NCBI RefSeq assembly: GCF_030411995.1
Contig: NZ_JASNRC010000005.1
Location: 49,450 to 113,449 of the forward strand
Reading direction: 5' to 3'
Source: Massilia sp. YIM B02769
Lineage (GTDB): Bacteria; Pseudomonadota; Gammaproteobacteria; Burkholderiales; Burkholderiaceae_D
DNA: 64,000 bases
Shown: piece by piece, positions 18,584-26,474 of the stretch
Layout of the letters: each line of letters begins with the position of its first letter
Numbering within the stretch: the first letter of the stretch is position 1
Made by a program: the position numbers and the translations under genes
The notes under the pieces: model-generated
Database searches by the model: none
Seen by the model: only the letters and a program-made list of their open reading frames with translations
What the model was told of the DNA's origin: nothing

Positions 18584-19669
18584 ATGGCACGCGATAGCGA
18601 CAACAATACCGCGGAAAAAGACGCGGTGAACGAGGGTGCCGCCAAGGCTGGCACCTCGCAAATGACCATGATCCAGGCCCTGCGTTCGGCCATGGACGTG
18701 ATGCTGGGCCGCGACGACAACGTCGTTGTCTACGGCCAGGACGTAGGCTACTTCGGCGGCGTATTCCGCGCCACCGACGGTTTGCAGGTGAAATATGGCA
18801 AGCAGCGCGTGTTCGACGCGCCGATTTCCGAAGGTGGCATCGTCGGCACCGCGGTCGGCATGGGCGCCTACGGCCTGCGCCCGGTGGTCGAGATCCAGTT
18901 CGCCGACTACTTCTATCCGGCGTCGGACCAGATCGTCTCGGAAGCGGCGCGCCTGCGCTACCGCTCGGCCGGCGATTTCACCGCCCCGCTGACGATTCGC
19001 ATGCCTTGCGGCGGCGGCATCTACGGCGGCCAGACCCACAGCCAGAGCCCGGAAGCCCTGTTCACCCACGTCTGCGGCCTGCGCACCGTGATGCCGTCGA
19101 ACCCCTACGATGCGAAAGGTTTGCTGATTGCCGCCATCGAGAACGACGACCCGGTGATCTTCCTGGAACCGAAACGCCTGTACAACGGTCCCTTCGACGG
19201 CCACCACGACCGTCCGGTGGTCTCCTGGGCCAAGCACCCGATGGGTGAAGTGCCCGAGGGTTACTACACCGTCCCGCTGGACAAGGCCGCGATCTTCAGG
19301 CCGGGCAACGATCTGACCGTGATCACCTACGGCACCATGGTCTGGGTCTCGGAGGCGGCGGCACTGGAAACCGGCGTCGACGCCGAGATCATCGATTTGC
19401 GCACCCTGTGGCCGCTGGACCTCGACACCATCGTCGAATCCGTGAAAAAGACCGGCCGCTGCGTGGTCGTGCACGAAGCCACCCGTACTTCCGGCTTCGG
19501 CGCGGAACTGGCCGCGCTGGTGCAGGAACACTGCTTCTATCACCTGGAAGCCCCGATCGAGCGCGTCACCGGATGGGACACCCCCTACCCGCACGCGCAG
19601 GAATGGGCGTATTTCCCGGGGCCCGACCGTGTCGGCGCCGCGTTCAAACGTGCGATGGAGGCAAAATAA
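18584..19669 (+). CDS. bkdA2: branched-chain 2-oxoacid dehydrogenase E1 beta
   Basis: The 361-residue beta subunit of E1, which forms the active site with E1 alpha. Recognisable stretches are GQDVGYFGGVFRATDGL, FDAPISEGGIVGTAVGMG, QFADYFYPASDQIVSEAARLRYRSAG and FLEPKRLYN. The N-terminal about 22 residues are extra and charged (DNNTAEKDAVNEG). The ATG at 18584 lies one base after the TGA of E1 alpha, with GGGGGTGTGAG as ribosome-binding site; upstream start codons in this frame lie within the previous gene. The stop TAA lies directly before the next ATG, so translation is probably coupled. Confidence 0.93.
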   Translation: MARDSDNNTAEKDAVNEGAAKAGTSQMTMIQALRSAMDVMLGRDDNVVVYGQDVGYFGGVFRATDGLQVKYGKQRVFDAPISEGGIVGTAVGMGAYGLRPVVEIQFADYFYPASDQIVSEAARLRYRSAGDFTAPLTIRMPCGGGIYGGQTHSQSPEALFTHVCGLRTVMPSNPYDAKGLLIAAIENDDPVIFLEPKRLYNGPFDGHHDRPVVSWAKHPMGEVPEGYYTVPLDKAAIFRPGNDLTVITYGTMVWVSEAAALETGVDAEIIDLRTLWPLDLDTIVESVKKTGRCVVVHEATRTSGFGAELAALVQEHCFYHLEAPIERVTGWDTPYPHAQEWAYFPGPDRVGAAFKRAMEAK

Positions 19670-21070
19670 ATGGGTATTCACGTCATCAAGATGCCTGACC
19701 TCGGCGAAGGCATCGCGGAAGTCGAAGTCGTCGCCTGGCACGTCAAGCCGGGCGACACGGTCAAGGAAGACCAGGTGTTGGCCGATGTCATGACCGACAA
19801 GGCCACCGTCGAAATCCCGTCTCCGGTGAACGGCACCGTCACTTCGCTCGGCGGCAAGCTGGGCGAAGCGATGGCCGTCGGAGCGGAACTGATCCGCCTC
19901 GAAGTCGAAGGCGCGGGCAACCACAGCGGCGAATCCGCCGCGGCCAACACCGCCACGGCGGCGCGCCAGCATACGTCCACGGCCAAGGCGGCGGCAGGTA
20001 GTAATAACAGCAGCAGCGACACGGTCGACGAATTCATCCCGATCACCGTCGCGCAACCGGAAACCGTGGTCACGACCGTGACGAGCGAAGCGACGACGGC
20101 GCCAGCCAAGGCCGCGCCACAGCGTCCAGCCGCACCTTCGTACACGCAGCCAGGCGGTCAAGCCTCGACGCCATCGCACCACGGCCGCGCCGCCGGCGAA
20201 AAGCCGCTGGCCGCACCGGCCGTGCGCCAGCGCGCCTGGGACATGGGCATCGAACTGCAATACGTCACCGGCACCGGCCCGGCCGGCCGCATCCAGCACG
20301 CCGACCTCGACGCCCACGTGGCGCGCGGCCAGCGCAAGGCGGCCGAAGGCGACCGCCGCTACGCCGTGCTCGAAGGCGAGCAAGCCATGCCGCTGATCGG
20401 CATGCGCCGCAAGATCGCGGAAAAAATGCAGGAAGCCAAACGCCGCATCCCGCACTTCACCTACGTCGAGGAAATCGACGTCACCGAACTCGAAGCCCTG
20501 CGCGTGCAGCTCAATACCCGCTACGCCGGCCAGCGTCCGAAGCTGACCCTGCTGCCCCTGATCATGCGCGCCGTGGTGCTGGCGATCCGCCGCTATCCCT
20601 CGGTGAACGCCCGCTTCGATGACGACGCGAATATCGTCACCACCTACAACGCCGTCCACCTGGGCATCGCCGCCCAGACCGACGCCGGCCTGATGGTGCC
20701 CGTGGTGCGCAACGCCGAAGCGCGCGACCCGTGGTCGGCCGCCGCCGAAGTGGCGCGCCTGGCCGAAGCGGCGCGCACCGGCAAGGCCCTGCGCGAGGAA
20801 CTCTCCGGCTCGACCATCACCATCACCAGCCTGGGCGCACTGGGCGGCATCGTCACGACGCCGGTCATCAACCGTCCGGAAGTGGCGATCGTCGGCGTGA
20901 ACCGCATCATCGACCGCCCTGTCATCAAGGACGGCGCCATGGTGGCGCGCAAGCTGATGAATTTGTCGTCGAGTTTCGACCACCGCGTGATCGACGGCAT
21001 GGTGGCGGCCGAGTTCATCCAGACCATCCGGAGCTACCTCGAGTGCCCGGCAACCCTGTTCGTGGAATAA
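19670..21070 (+). CDS. bkdB: branched-chain 2-oxoacid dehydrogenase E2 (dihydrolipoyl acyltransferase)
   Basis: The 466-residue core enzyme that transfers the acyl group to coenzyme A. The N-terminal lipoyl domain (1-80) has the lipoylated lysine K44 in [13 protein letters not shown] long Ala/Ser/Thr linker (about 82-180) is followed by an E3-binding domain ([28 protein letters not shown]) near 185-225. The catalytic acyltransferase domain has the active-site histidine H438 in DHRVIDG. A single lipoyl domain is normal for bacterial branched-chain E2. The ATG is immediately adjacent to the E1 beta stop, and the E3 gene starts four bases after its own stop. Confidence 0.93.
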   Translation: MGIHVIKMPDLGEGIAEVEVVAWHVKPGDTVKEDQVLADVMTDKATVEIPSPVNGTVTSLGGKLGEAMAVGAELIRLEVEGAGNHSGESAAANTATAARQHTSTAKAAAGSNNSSSDTVDEFIPITVAQPETVVTTVTSEATTAPAKAAPQRPAAPSYTQPGGQASTPSHHGRAAGEKPLAAPAVRQRAWDMGIELQYVTGTGPAGRIQHADLDAHVARGQRKAAEGDRRYAVLEGEQAMPLIGMRRKIAEKMQEAKRRIPHFTYVEEIDVTELEALRVQLNTRYAGQRPKLTLLPLIMRAVVLAIRRYPSVNARFDDDANIVTTYNAVHLGIAAQTDAGLMVPVVRNAEARDPWSAAAEVARLAEAARTGKALREELSGSTITITSLGALGGIVTTPVINRPEVAIVGVNRIIDRPVIKDGAMVARKLMNLSSSFDHRVIDGMVAAEFIQTIRSYLECPATLFVE

Positions 21071-21074
21071 CGCA

Positions 21075-22472
21075 ATGAATCCAATCTCCACAACCCTGCT
21101 GGTGATCGGCGGCGGCCCGGGCGGCTACGTGGCCGCCATCCGCGCCGGCCAGCTGGGCATCAAGACCATCGTGGTCGAAGCCGCGCAACTGGGCGGCACC
21201 TGCCTGAACATCGGCTGCATTCCCTCGAAGGCCCTGATCCACGCCGCCGAGGAATTCGACAAGGCCCAGCACTACGCCAGCGGGTCGGCCATCGGCATCT
21301 CGGCCAGCGCGCCGAGCATCGACCTGGCCCGCACGGTGCAGTGGAAAGACGGCATCGTGAAACGCCTGACCGGCGGCGTCGGCGCCCTGCTCAAGAAAAA
21401 CGACGTGCAGGTAATCAACGGCTTCGCCCGCATCCTCGACGGCAAGACGGTTGAAGTCAAACAGGCGGACGGCGAGCTGGTGCGCATCCGCTGCGAGCAC
21501 CTGCTGCTGGCTGCCGGTTCCGAGGCCGTCGAACTGCCCTTCATGCCCTATGGCGGCATGGTGGTCTCGTCGACCGAAGCGCTGTCCCCAGGCACGGTGC
21601 CGCAGCAGCTGGTGGTGGTCGGCGCCGGCTACATCGGCCTGGAACTCGGCACCGCCTACCGCAAGCTGGGCGCGGAAGTGACGGTGGTGGAAGCGGCCGA
21701 CCGCATCCTGCCGGCCTACGACGCGGAACTCACGAAACCGGTGGGCGCGGCCATCAAGCGCCTCGGCATCGACCTGCGCCTGGGCACCTCGGTGCTGGGC
21801 CTGAACGCCGGCGGCGACGGCGTGCGCGTGCGCGAAGCCAATGGCGAGGAAACCCTGCTCTCCTGCGACCGCGTGCTGGTGGCCGTCGGCCGCCGCCCGC
21901 GCACCGGCGGCTGGGGCCTGGAATCGCTGCAGCTCGACATGAACGGCCGCGCCGTGAGGATCGACGACCAGTGCCGCACCTCGATGCGCAATGTCTGGGC
22001 CATCGGCGACCTGGCCGGCGAACCGATGCTGGCGCACCGCGCCATGGCGCAAGGCGAGATGGTGGCAGAGATCATCGCCGGCAAGCGCCGCCATTTCACG
22101 CCGAACGCGATTCCTGCCGTCTGCTTCACCGATCCGGAAGTCGTGGTGGTCGGCCTGTCGCCGGGCGAAGCGGAAAAGGCGGGTTTCGACGCCATCAGCG
22201 CCAACTTCCCGTTCGCCGCCAACGGCCGCGCCATGACGATCGAGTCGACCGACGGTTTCGTGCGCGTGGTCGCGCGGCGCGACAACCACCTGATCCTCGG
22301 CTGGCAGGCGGTAGGACGCGGCGTGTCGGAACTGTCGGCGGCCTTTGGCCAGTCGATCGAACTCGGCGCCACGCTGGAAGATATCGCCGGCACCATCCAC
22401 GCCCACCCGACCCTGGGTGAGGCGGTGCAGGAAGCGGCACTGCGCGCCCTGGGCCACGCCTTGCACATCTGA
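21075..22472 (+). CDS. lpdV: dihydrolipoyl dehydrogenase (E3) of the bkd complex
   Basis: A 465-residue FAD flavoprotein that reoxidises dihydrolipoamide with NAD+. The FAD fingerprint [19 protein letters not shown] is at 10-28. The redox-active disulfide is C43/C48 in GGTCLNIGC. The NAD fold is at [13 protein letters not shown], the second FAD motif is [16 protein letters not shown], and the C-terminal dimer region carries [15 protein letters not shown] with the catalytic His-Pro. It is the last gene of the operon and is followed by a strong terminator. Because it is dedicated to this operon, it resembles LpdV rather than a general Lpd. Confidence 0.92.
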   Translation: MNPISTTLLVIGGGPGGYVAAIRAGQLGIKTIVVEAAQLGGTCLNIGCIPSKALIHAAEEFDKAQHYASGSAIGISASAPSIDLARTVQWKDGIVKRLTGGVGALLKKNDVQVINGFARILDGKTVEVKQADGELVRIRCEHLLLAAGSEAVELPFMPYGGMVVSSTEALSPGTVPQQLVVVGAGYIGLELGTAYRKLGAEVTVVEAADRILPAYDAELTKPVGAAIKRLGIDLRLGTSVLGLNAGGDGVRVREANGEETLLSCDRVLVAVGRRPRTGGWGLESLQLDMNGRAVRIDDQCRTSMRNVWAIGDLAGEPMLAHRAMAQGEMVAEIIAGKRRHFTPNAIPAVCFTDPEVVVVGLSPGEAEKAGFDAISANFPFAANGRAMTIESTDGFVRVVARRDNHLILGWQAVGRGVSELSAAFGQSIELGATLEDIAGTIHAHPTLGEAVQEAALRALGHALHI

Positions 22473-22486
22473 GCAAGCTTCAGGCT

Positions 22487-22536
22487 AACGACAGCGCGGG
22501 AGCGGGCCATCGGCCTCCTCTCGCGCTGTCGTTTTT
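22487..22536 (+). terminator. intrinsic terminator of the bkd operon
   Basis: AACGACAGCGCG from 22487 pairs with CGCGCTGTCGTT from 22522, and a run of five T follows (22532-22536). It begins 14 bp after the lpdV stop. Confidence 0.9.
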
Positions 22537-22695
22537 GCACTACATTTTTGCCCAACCGTGTGATCTCCATGCACCAATATGTGGCATAACGTCAATCCCA
22601 TTCGTCCTGGCTGCCCGATCAGCGCACGACGTGGGTTAATCGTTCGTGGCGGCGCGCTGCGCCGTTCATTCATCCCATACGAGAGATCACACACC

Positions 22696-23217
22696 ATGTT
22701 CAAGAAAATCGCATTTGCCGCAGCACTCGTCATCGCCTCCGCGGCGGCTTCCGCCCAGCAGGCGCCACAGTGGTACGCCGGCGTCGACGCCTCCTCGACC
22801 AAGATCGAAGGCGCGGACCGCGAAGGCGGCGGCGGCGTCTTCGTCGGCTACACCTTCAGCCCCAACCTCGCCGTCGAAGCCGGCTGGCACCGCCTGGCCG
22901 AAGCCGACCTCTACTACTGGGACCTGGACGCGCGCGCCAAGGCCAAGTTCGACCAGACCGACATCTCGCTGATCGGCACCCTGCCGCTGAGCAATGGCTT
23001 CGGCGTGTATGGCCGCCTCGGCTACAACCACCTGAAGATCAAGGCATCGGCACGTGCCGGCAACGTGACCGTGTCGGAATCGGATTCGGAAGACAAGGTG
23101 CTGTATGGCCTGGGCCTGTCCTATGCCTTCTCGCCGCAAATCGCGGGCCGCCTGGAAGTGCAGAAACCGCATAGCGACATCACCAAGGTGGCGGTGGGCG
23201 TCGGCTTTAACTTCTAA
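22696..23217 (+). CDS. small outer-membrane beta-barrel protein, paralog 1
   Basis: A 173-residue secreted protein with signal peptide MFKKIAFAAALVIASAAASA, cleaved near residue 20, and an eight-stranded OmpA-like barrel pattern (OMP_b-brl family). Typical features are WYAGVDASSTK, VGYTFSPNLAVEAGWHRLA, ISLIGTLPLSNGFGVYGRLGY and the final phenylalanine (VGVGFNF) used for barrel assembly. There is no periplasmic OmpA domain. The frame extends upstream to 22579, but the ATG at 22696 starts the signal peptide. Two paralogs lie within 2.6 kb. The biological role is unknown. Confidence 0.88.
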   Translation: MFKKIAFAAALVIASAAASAQQAPQWYAGVDASSTKIEGADREGGGGVFVGYTFSPNLAVEAGWHRLAEADLYYWDLDARAKAKFDQTDISLIGTLPLSNGFGVYGRLGYNHLKIKASARAGNVTVSESDSEDKVLYGLGLSYAFSPQIAGRLEVQKPHSDITKVAVGVGFNF

Positions 23218-23273
23218 GCAGCCAATTCCCGGCCACGACGCATGGCCGGAATAAGCAAGGCAATGAATACGTA

Positions 23274-23323
23274 ATGCGAGAATGTGTGAGAATTGAATTC
23301 CACACATTCTCGCATTTTATTTT
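23274..23323 (+). terminator. terminator of barrel paralog 1
   Basis: ATGCGAGAATGTGTG at 23274-23288 pairs perfectly (15 bp) with CACACATTCTCGCAT at 23301-23315 and is followed by TTTATTTT. The loop itself contains GAATT/AATTC. Confidence 0.88.
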
Positions 23324-23520
23324 GCCCGATTCATCTGCCGATAAAGGCTGTTGCGGTACGACAGGAAATGGCGCTATCCGTCTGCAGGCACCGATTTGCG
23401 ATTTCCGATATTTACCATGCCAGGGGCATATTCATTCCCGAATCCGTCTTTGCACGCACAATCTTATACATGCATGTGTCTCTTTTTATGACATATGTAT
23501 TTAATAAAACTGTCTTTCAT

Positions 23521-23549
23521 TTGTAACTGACACGACAATATGTCATAAT
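23521..23549 (+). promoter_or_regulatory. sigma-70 promoter of barrel paralog 2
   Basis: TTGTAA at 23521-23526 and CATAAT at 23544-23549 are separated by exactly 17 bp, four and five matches to consensus. Transcription would start about 50 bases before the ATG at 23604. Confidence 0.6.
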
Positions 23550-23603
23550 GATTCTCGACGGCAATATTAGAGCCGTGTAACTATTCGAGAAAGAAAAACT
23601 GTC

Positions 23604-24119
23604 ATGTTCAAGAAAATCGCAGCTGTAGCAGCACTGGTTATCGCTTCGTCGTCGGCATTCGCCCAACAAGCGCCGCAATTCTACGTCGGCGGCGAAGTCG
23701 CTTCGACCAAGATCGACGGCTTCAAGCGTGACGAAGGCGCCGGCGTCTACTTCGGCTACAACTTCAACCAGAACTTCGCCGTCGAAGCCGGCTGGAGCCA
23801 GCTGGCCGAGTACAAGGAAACCGCCGGCGAAGTCCGCGGCAAGGCAACCTTCGAGCAGACCAGCATCTCGCTGATCGGCACCCAGCCGCTGAGCAACGGC
23901 TTCAGCGTATACGGCCGCCTGGGCTACAACCAGATCAAGGCCAAAGTGCGCCTGAGCGTCGATGGCGAAAGCGGTTCGGGTTCGGACGACCTGAACAAGG
24001 CCGTGTACGGCCTGGGCCTGGCTTACACCTTCGCTCCAGCCATCACCGGCCGTATCGAAGTGCAGAAGCCACACAGCGAGATCACCAAGGTTGCTGTCGG
24101 CGTCGCTTACAACTTCTAA
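23604..24119 (+). CDS. small outer-membrane beta-barrel protein, paralog 2
   Basis: A 171-residue paralog of the gene at 22696. The signal peptide MFKKIAAVAALVIASSSAFA is followed by QQAPQFYVGGEVASTKIDG, FGYNFNQNFAVEAGWSQLAE, ISLIGTQPLSNGFSVYGRLGY and a terminal VAYNF. It has its own sigma-70 promoter in an AT-rich upstream region and its own terminator, so it is monocistronic. A/G-rich GAGAAAGAAAAA precedes the ATG as ribosome-binding region. Compared with paralog 1, its third and fourth strands carry more charged residues. Role unknown. Confidence 0.88.
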   Translation: MFKKIAAVAALVIASSSAFAQQAPQFYVGGEVASTKIDGFKRDEGAGVYFGYNFNQNFAVEAGWSQLAEYKETAGEVRGKATFEQTSISLIGTQPLSNGFSVYGRLGYNQIKAKVRLSVDGESGSGSDDLNKAVYGLGLAYTFAPAITGRIEVQKPHSEITKVAVGVAYNF

Positions 24120-24151
24120 GTTGAACGCTTCCGGCTGGTCCGGATAAGACG

Positions 24152-24185
24152 AGCCCCGGAATACAGCCGTATTCCGGGGCTTTTT
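24152..24185 (+). terminator. terminator of barrel paralog 2
   Basis: AGCCCCGGAATAC at 24152-24164 pairs perfectly with GTATTCCGGGGCT at 24169-24181 around an AGCC loop, followed by TTTTT. Confidence 0.92.
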
Positions 24186-24355
24186 CTTTTATGTTGGAAG
24201 GCTTTAACCTAGCTAGCTGCAAAGCGGGATATAGATTGTCTTGTTCCAGCGGATGGATGTGAATAAACAGCTTCCATTCGGTCTGGATGACCTGACAATA
24301 CGCTGGCACCGGTTATGCAATATGACTGTCAGGAAATTTTACAGTATTACAAAAA

Positions 24356-24369
24356 GTATATTGATATAC
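24356..24369 (+). promoter_or_regulatory. perfect dyad, candidate activator site for the sigma-54 promoter
   Basis: GTATAT and ATATAC flank a TG spacer. The centre is about 82 bp upstream of the predicted start of transcription (about 24444), a usual distance for an enhancer-binding protein. The binding protein is unknown. Confidence 0.35.
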
Positions 24370-24417
24370 GTAAATTTTTCCAATTGGAATCAATGGCTTA
24401 TGTAAATATTTCATCCA

Positions 24418-24433
24418 TGGCACGCTCCTTGCA
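24418..24433 (+). promoter_or_regulatory. consensus sigma-54 (RpoN) promoter of the PEP-CTERM gene
   Basis: TGGCACG at 24418-24424, four bases, then TTGCA at 24429-24433 match the -24/-12 consensus TGGCACG-N4-TTGCW at every fixed base. Transcription should begin about 24444, giving a leader of some 23 bases that contains CGGAG at 24456-24460, six bases before the ATG. Confidence 0.85.
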
Positions 24434-24466
24434 AACACGAAGGGTCCACACTAACCGGAGATCAAC

Positions 24467-25063
24467 ATGTCCCTGAATGCCCTGAAAGCTGTGCTCGCTG
24501 GCCTGACCCTGCTCGCTTCTTCTTCGCTGTTCGCTGCACAGATCACCGTCGATATCGGTGGCGTCAACAGCTATGGCGAAATCGGCGATCCGGCCAACTC
24601 CATCATCAACCAGTTTATCGGTGAGAATTCCCATCTCACCGGCATCAGTTACGACATCAACGTCACCGCTTACCGCCCAAGCTGGCTGGAAGAGCTGGGC
24701 CTGTCGATCACCAACTCGAAAGGCACGGCAGGCATCTTCTTCAATCCAGGCATTGGCGACTGGTTCGCCGGCACCACCTCGTATTCCGGTTCCGCCAACC
24801 TGGTGGACCTCGGCCTGGACTTCTTCGTCGGCAACGATGGCATCCTGCGCCTCGAGTTCTTCGAAGACTTCGACGATTTCGGCGTGAATCCGGACGGCCG
24901 CTGGAACTTCGGCACCATCACCTTCGAGTACACCCCGCAAGCCGACCCCGTGGATGTGCCGGAACCGGCCACCGCCCTGCTGCTGGGCGGCGGTGCGATG
25001 CTGATGGGCTTCGCTGGCCGTCGCCGCCGTGCCGGCAAGGCGTCGGCAGCCGTAACTGCCTGA
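24467..25063 (+). CDS. PEP-CTERM sorting-signal protein
   Basis: A 198-residue secreted protein ready for exosortase processing. An N-terminal signal peptide ends at about residue 24 (SSSLFAAQ). A compact acidic domain of unknown fold follows, with few basic residues. The C-terminus has the tripartite PEP-CTERM signal: VPEPATALLLGGG, a hydrophobic helix (MLMGFAG) and an arginine cluster (RRRR), then a short Ala-rich tail. The family is known to be cut and anchored or released by EpsH/exosortase with extracellular polysaccharide production; no exosortase gene is in the window. The gene is alone between barrel paralogs and driven by a sigma-54 promoter, the class linked to PrsK/PrsR control of PEP-CTERM genes. 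Confidence 0.9.
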   Translation: MSLNALKAVLAGLTLLASSSLFAAQITVDIGGVNSYGEIGDPANSIINQFIGENSHLTGISYDINVTAYRPSWLEELGLSITNSKGTAGIFFNPGIGDWFAGTTSYSGSANLVDLGLDFFVGNDGILRLEFFEDFDDFGVNPDGRWNFGTITFEYTPQADPVDVPEPATALLLGGGAMLMGFAGRRRRAGKASAAVTA

Positions 25064-25083
25064 TCTGTATCAAGTTTTCCAGC

Positions 25084-25110
25084 AAAGGCGCCTCAGGCGC
25101 CTTTGTTCGT
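25084..25110 (+). terminator. terminator after the PEP-CTERM gene
   Basis: AAAGGCGCC at 25084-25092 pairs with GGCGCCTTT at 25096-25104 around TCA; a short T/G-mixed run follows. It starts 20 bp after the stop. Confidence 0.7.
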
Positions 25111-25201
25111 TTACAGTCCCGCCAGCCCATCGTTAAGTTGGCTCCAACAGCGCTTCACCGCAGAAAGTTTAGCCTTGCCAGCAGGAAAAATACGTTCGTG
25201 C

Positions 25202-25238
25202 GATAATCCGGCCCCGGCCGAAACATGGCGTTTCGGCC
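25202..25238 (+). promoter_or_regulatory. -10 element and leader hairpin of barrel paralog 3
   Basis: GATAAT at 25202-25207 is a likely -10 box without a clear -35. Just downstream GGCCGAAA (25216-25223) pairs with TTTCGGCC (25231-25238), so the mRNA would begin close to an 8-bp hairpin, resembling the stabilising 5' stem known from ompA messages. Confidence 0.4.
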
Positions 25239-25272
25239 CTTTCCGTTTTACCGCAAGAAAAGGCAACAAAAC

Positions 25273-25776
25273 ATGTTCAAGAAATTCGCAGTCGCAGCAG
25301 CCCTCGTCGCCGCATCGTCGGTTTCCTTCGCAGCCGCACCAACCCCGTTCTACGCCGGTGTCGACGTCTCCTCGACCAAGGTCGACGGCTTCGACGACAA
25401 GGGCGGCTACGGCGCCTTCATCGGCTACAAGCTGAACGAGAACGTCGCTGTCGAAGGCGGCTACCACCGCCTGGCCGACACCCACGTCAACTTCGACGGC
25501 TACCGCGCCGCCACCACCCTGGACCAGATCGACGTTTCGCTGGTCGGCACCGTGCCGCTGTCGAACGGCTTCAGCCTGCTCGGCCGCGTCGGCTACAACC
25601 GTGTCAACGGCGAAGTCAAGTTCGACGGCATCAAGTCGAAAGACCACTCGACCAACGCCCTGTACGGCATGGGCCTGGGCTATACCTTCAGCCCGCTCGT
25701 CAGCGCCCGCCTGGAAGTGCAGAAGCCTGACACCGACATTACCAAGCTGGTCGTCGGCGTCGCTTACGCCTTCTAA
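25273..25776 (+). CDS. small outer-membrane beta-barrel protein, paralog 3
   Basis: The third member of the local family, 167 residues. The signal peptide MFKKFAVAAALVAASSVSFA is followed by PFYAGVDVSSTKVDGFDDKG, IGYKLNENVAVEGGYHRLA, VSLVGTVPLSNGFSLLGRVGY and terminal VVGVAYAF. The frame is open from 25225, but the ATG at 25273 begins the signal peptide and follows AAAAGG. It is separated from paralog 2 by the PEP-CTERM gene and has its own leader hairpin and terminator. Likely an eight-stranded OmpA-like barrel; role unknown. Confidence 0.88.
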   Translation: MFKKFAVAAALVAASSVSFAAAPTPFYAGVDVSSTKVDGFDDKGGYGAFIGYKLNENVAVEGGYHRLADTHVNFDGYRAATTLDQIDVSLVGTVPLSNGFSLLGRVGYNRVNGEVKFDGIKSKDHSTNALYGMGLGYTFSPLVSARLEVQKPDTDITKLVVGVAYAF

Positions 25777-25814
25777 GGGCGGCTAGTGCCCGGCGCCTTG
25801 CCGGGGCATTCCAG

Positions 25815-25847
25815 AAAACCGGGCTGCCAGTGCAGCCCGGTTTTTTT
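25815..25847 (+). terminator. terminator of barrel paralog 3
   Basis: AAAACCGGGCTGC at 25815-25827 pairs perfectly with GCAGCCCGGTTTT at 25832-25844 around a CAGT loop and continues into a run of seven T. Confidence 0.93.
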
Positions 25848-25919
25848 ATGTCCACGCCGATGGCCCACGCCAGGACCGGGGCAGCTGTACAATTTGGACA
25901 ACACCATTACTCCGCTCCC

Positions 25920-26474
25920 ATGTCCAATCACCGCATCCTGGTGCTCTACGCCCATCCTGCGCCGCACCGCTCGCGCATCAACCGCCGCCTGGCCGATGCC
26001 GCGCGTGCGCTCGACGGCGTGCTGCTGCACGATCTCTACGAAACCTGTCCCGACTTCTTCATCGACGTGGCCCGCGAACAGGCGCTGGTCGAACAGGCCG
26101 GGCTGGTCGTCCTCCTCCACCCTTTGCGCTGGTACAGCATGCCCTCCCTGCTGAAGGAATGGGTCGATGCCGTACTGCAGCCCGGCTGGGCCTACGGCCC
26201 CGGCGCCACTGCCCTGCGCGGCAAGGGCTACCTGCTGGCCATCACCGCCGGCAGCGCGCTCGATGCCTATGCCGGGGGCGAACGCCATGGCCATGCCTTC
26301 GACGCCTTCCTGCCGCCCTTCCGCCAGACCGCCGCCCTGTGCGGCATGCACTGGCTGGAACCCCATGTCCTGCACGGCGCCAACAGCGCCGACGAAGCGG
26401 CGGTGGATGCCCACGTGGCCGCCTTCCGTGCGCGCCTGCTGGCCTTTCTGGAAGGACAAGACGATGGAGCATAA
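25920..26474 (+). CDS. kefF: KefF-type NAD(P)H quinone oxidoreductase, ancillary to KefC
   Basis: A 184-residue flavodoxin-fold protein (Flavodoxin_2 family) that would bind FMN and activate the neighbouring potassium-efflux system. RILVLYAHPAPHRSRINRRLAD is the phosphate-binding start, FFIDVAREQALVEQAGLVVLLHPLRWYSMPSLLKEWVD the central family motif, and GPGATALRGKGYLLAITAG follows. Length fits KefF (about 176). A frame reaching 25830 is open, but the ATG at 25920 gives the normal N-terminus; TACAAT at 25888-25893 may be its -10. Its last eleven bases overlap the kefC start, the arrangement of the kefFC operon in enterics. Confidence 0.87.
   Translation: MSNHRILVLYAHPAPHRSRINRRLADAARALDGVLLHDLYETCPDFFIDVAREQALVEQAGLVVLLHPLRWYSMPSLLKEWVDAVLQPGWAYGPGATALRGKGYLLAITAGSALDAYAGGERHGHAFDAFLPPFRQTAALCGMHWLEPHVLHGANSADEAAVDAHVAAFRARLLAFLEGQDDGA

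Larger units (their letters stand above)
23218..23603 (+). other. AT-rich intergenic region between barrel genes
   Basis: This 386-bp gap holds a hairpin at 23224-23251 (ATTCccGGCCA/TGGCCGGAAT), the strong terminator at 23274-23323, and then markedly AT-rich DNA with the promoter of paralog 2 at 23521-23549. Short ATG-started frames here have no composition or motif that suggests coding. Confidence 0.7.
24186..24466 (+). other. AT-rich upstream region of the PEP-CTERM gene
   Basis: This stretch has no gene. It becomes strongly AT-rich from about 24330 to 24415, just upstream of the sigma-54 promoter, and contains the dyad GTATAT-TG-ATATAC at 24356-24369. The base composition fits a bendable region between an activator site and a sigma-54 promoter. 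Confidence 0.5.
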
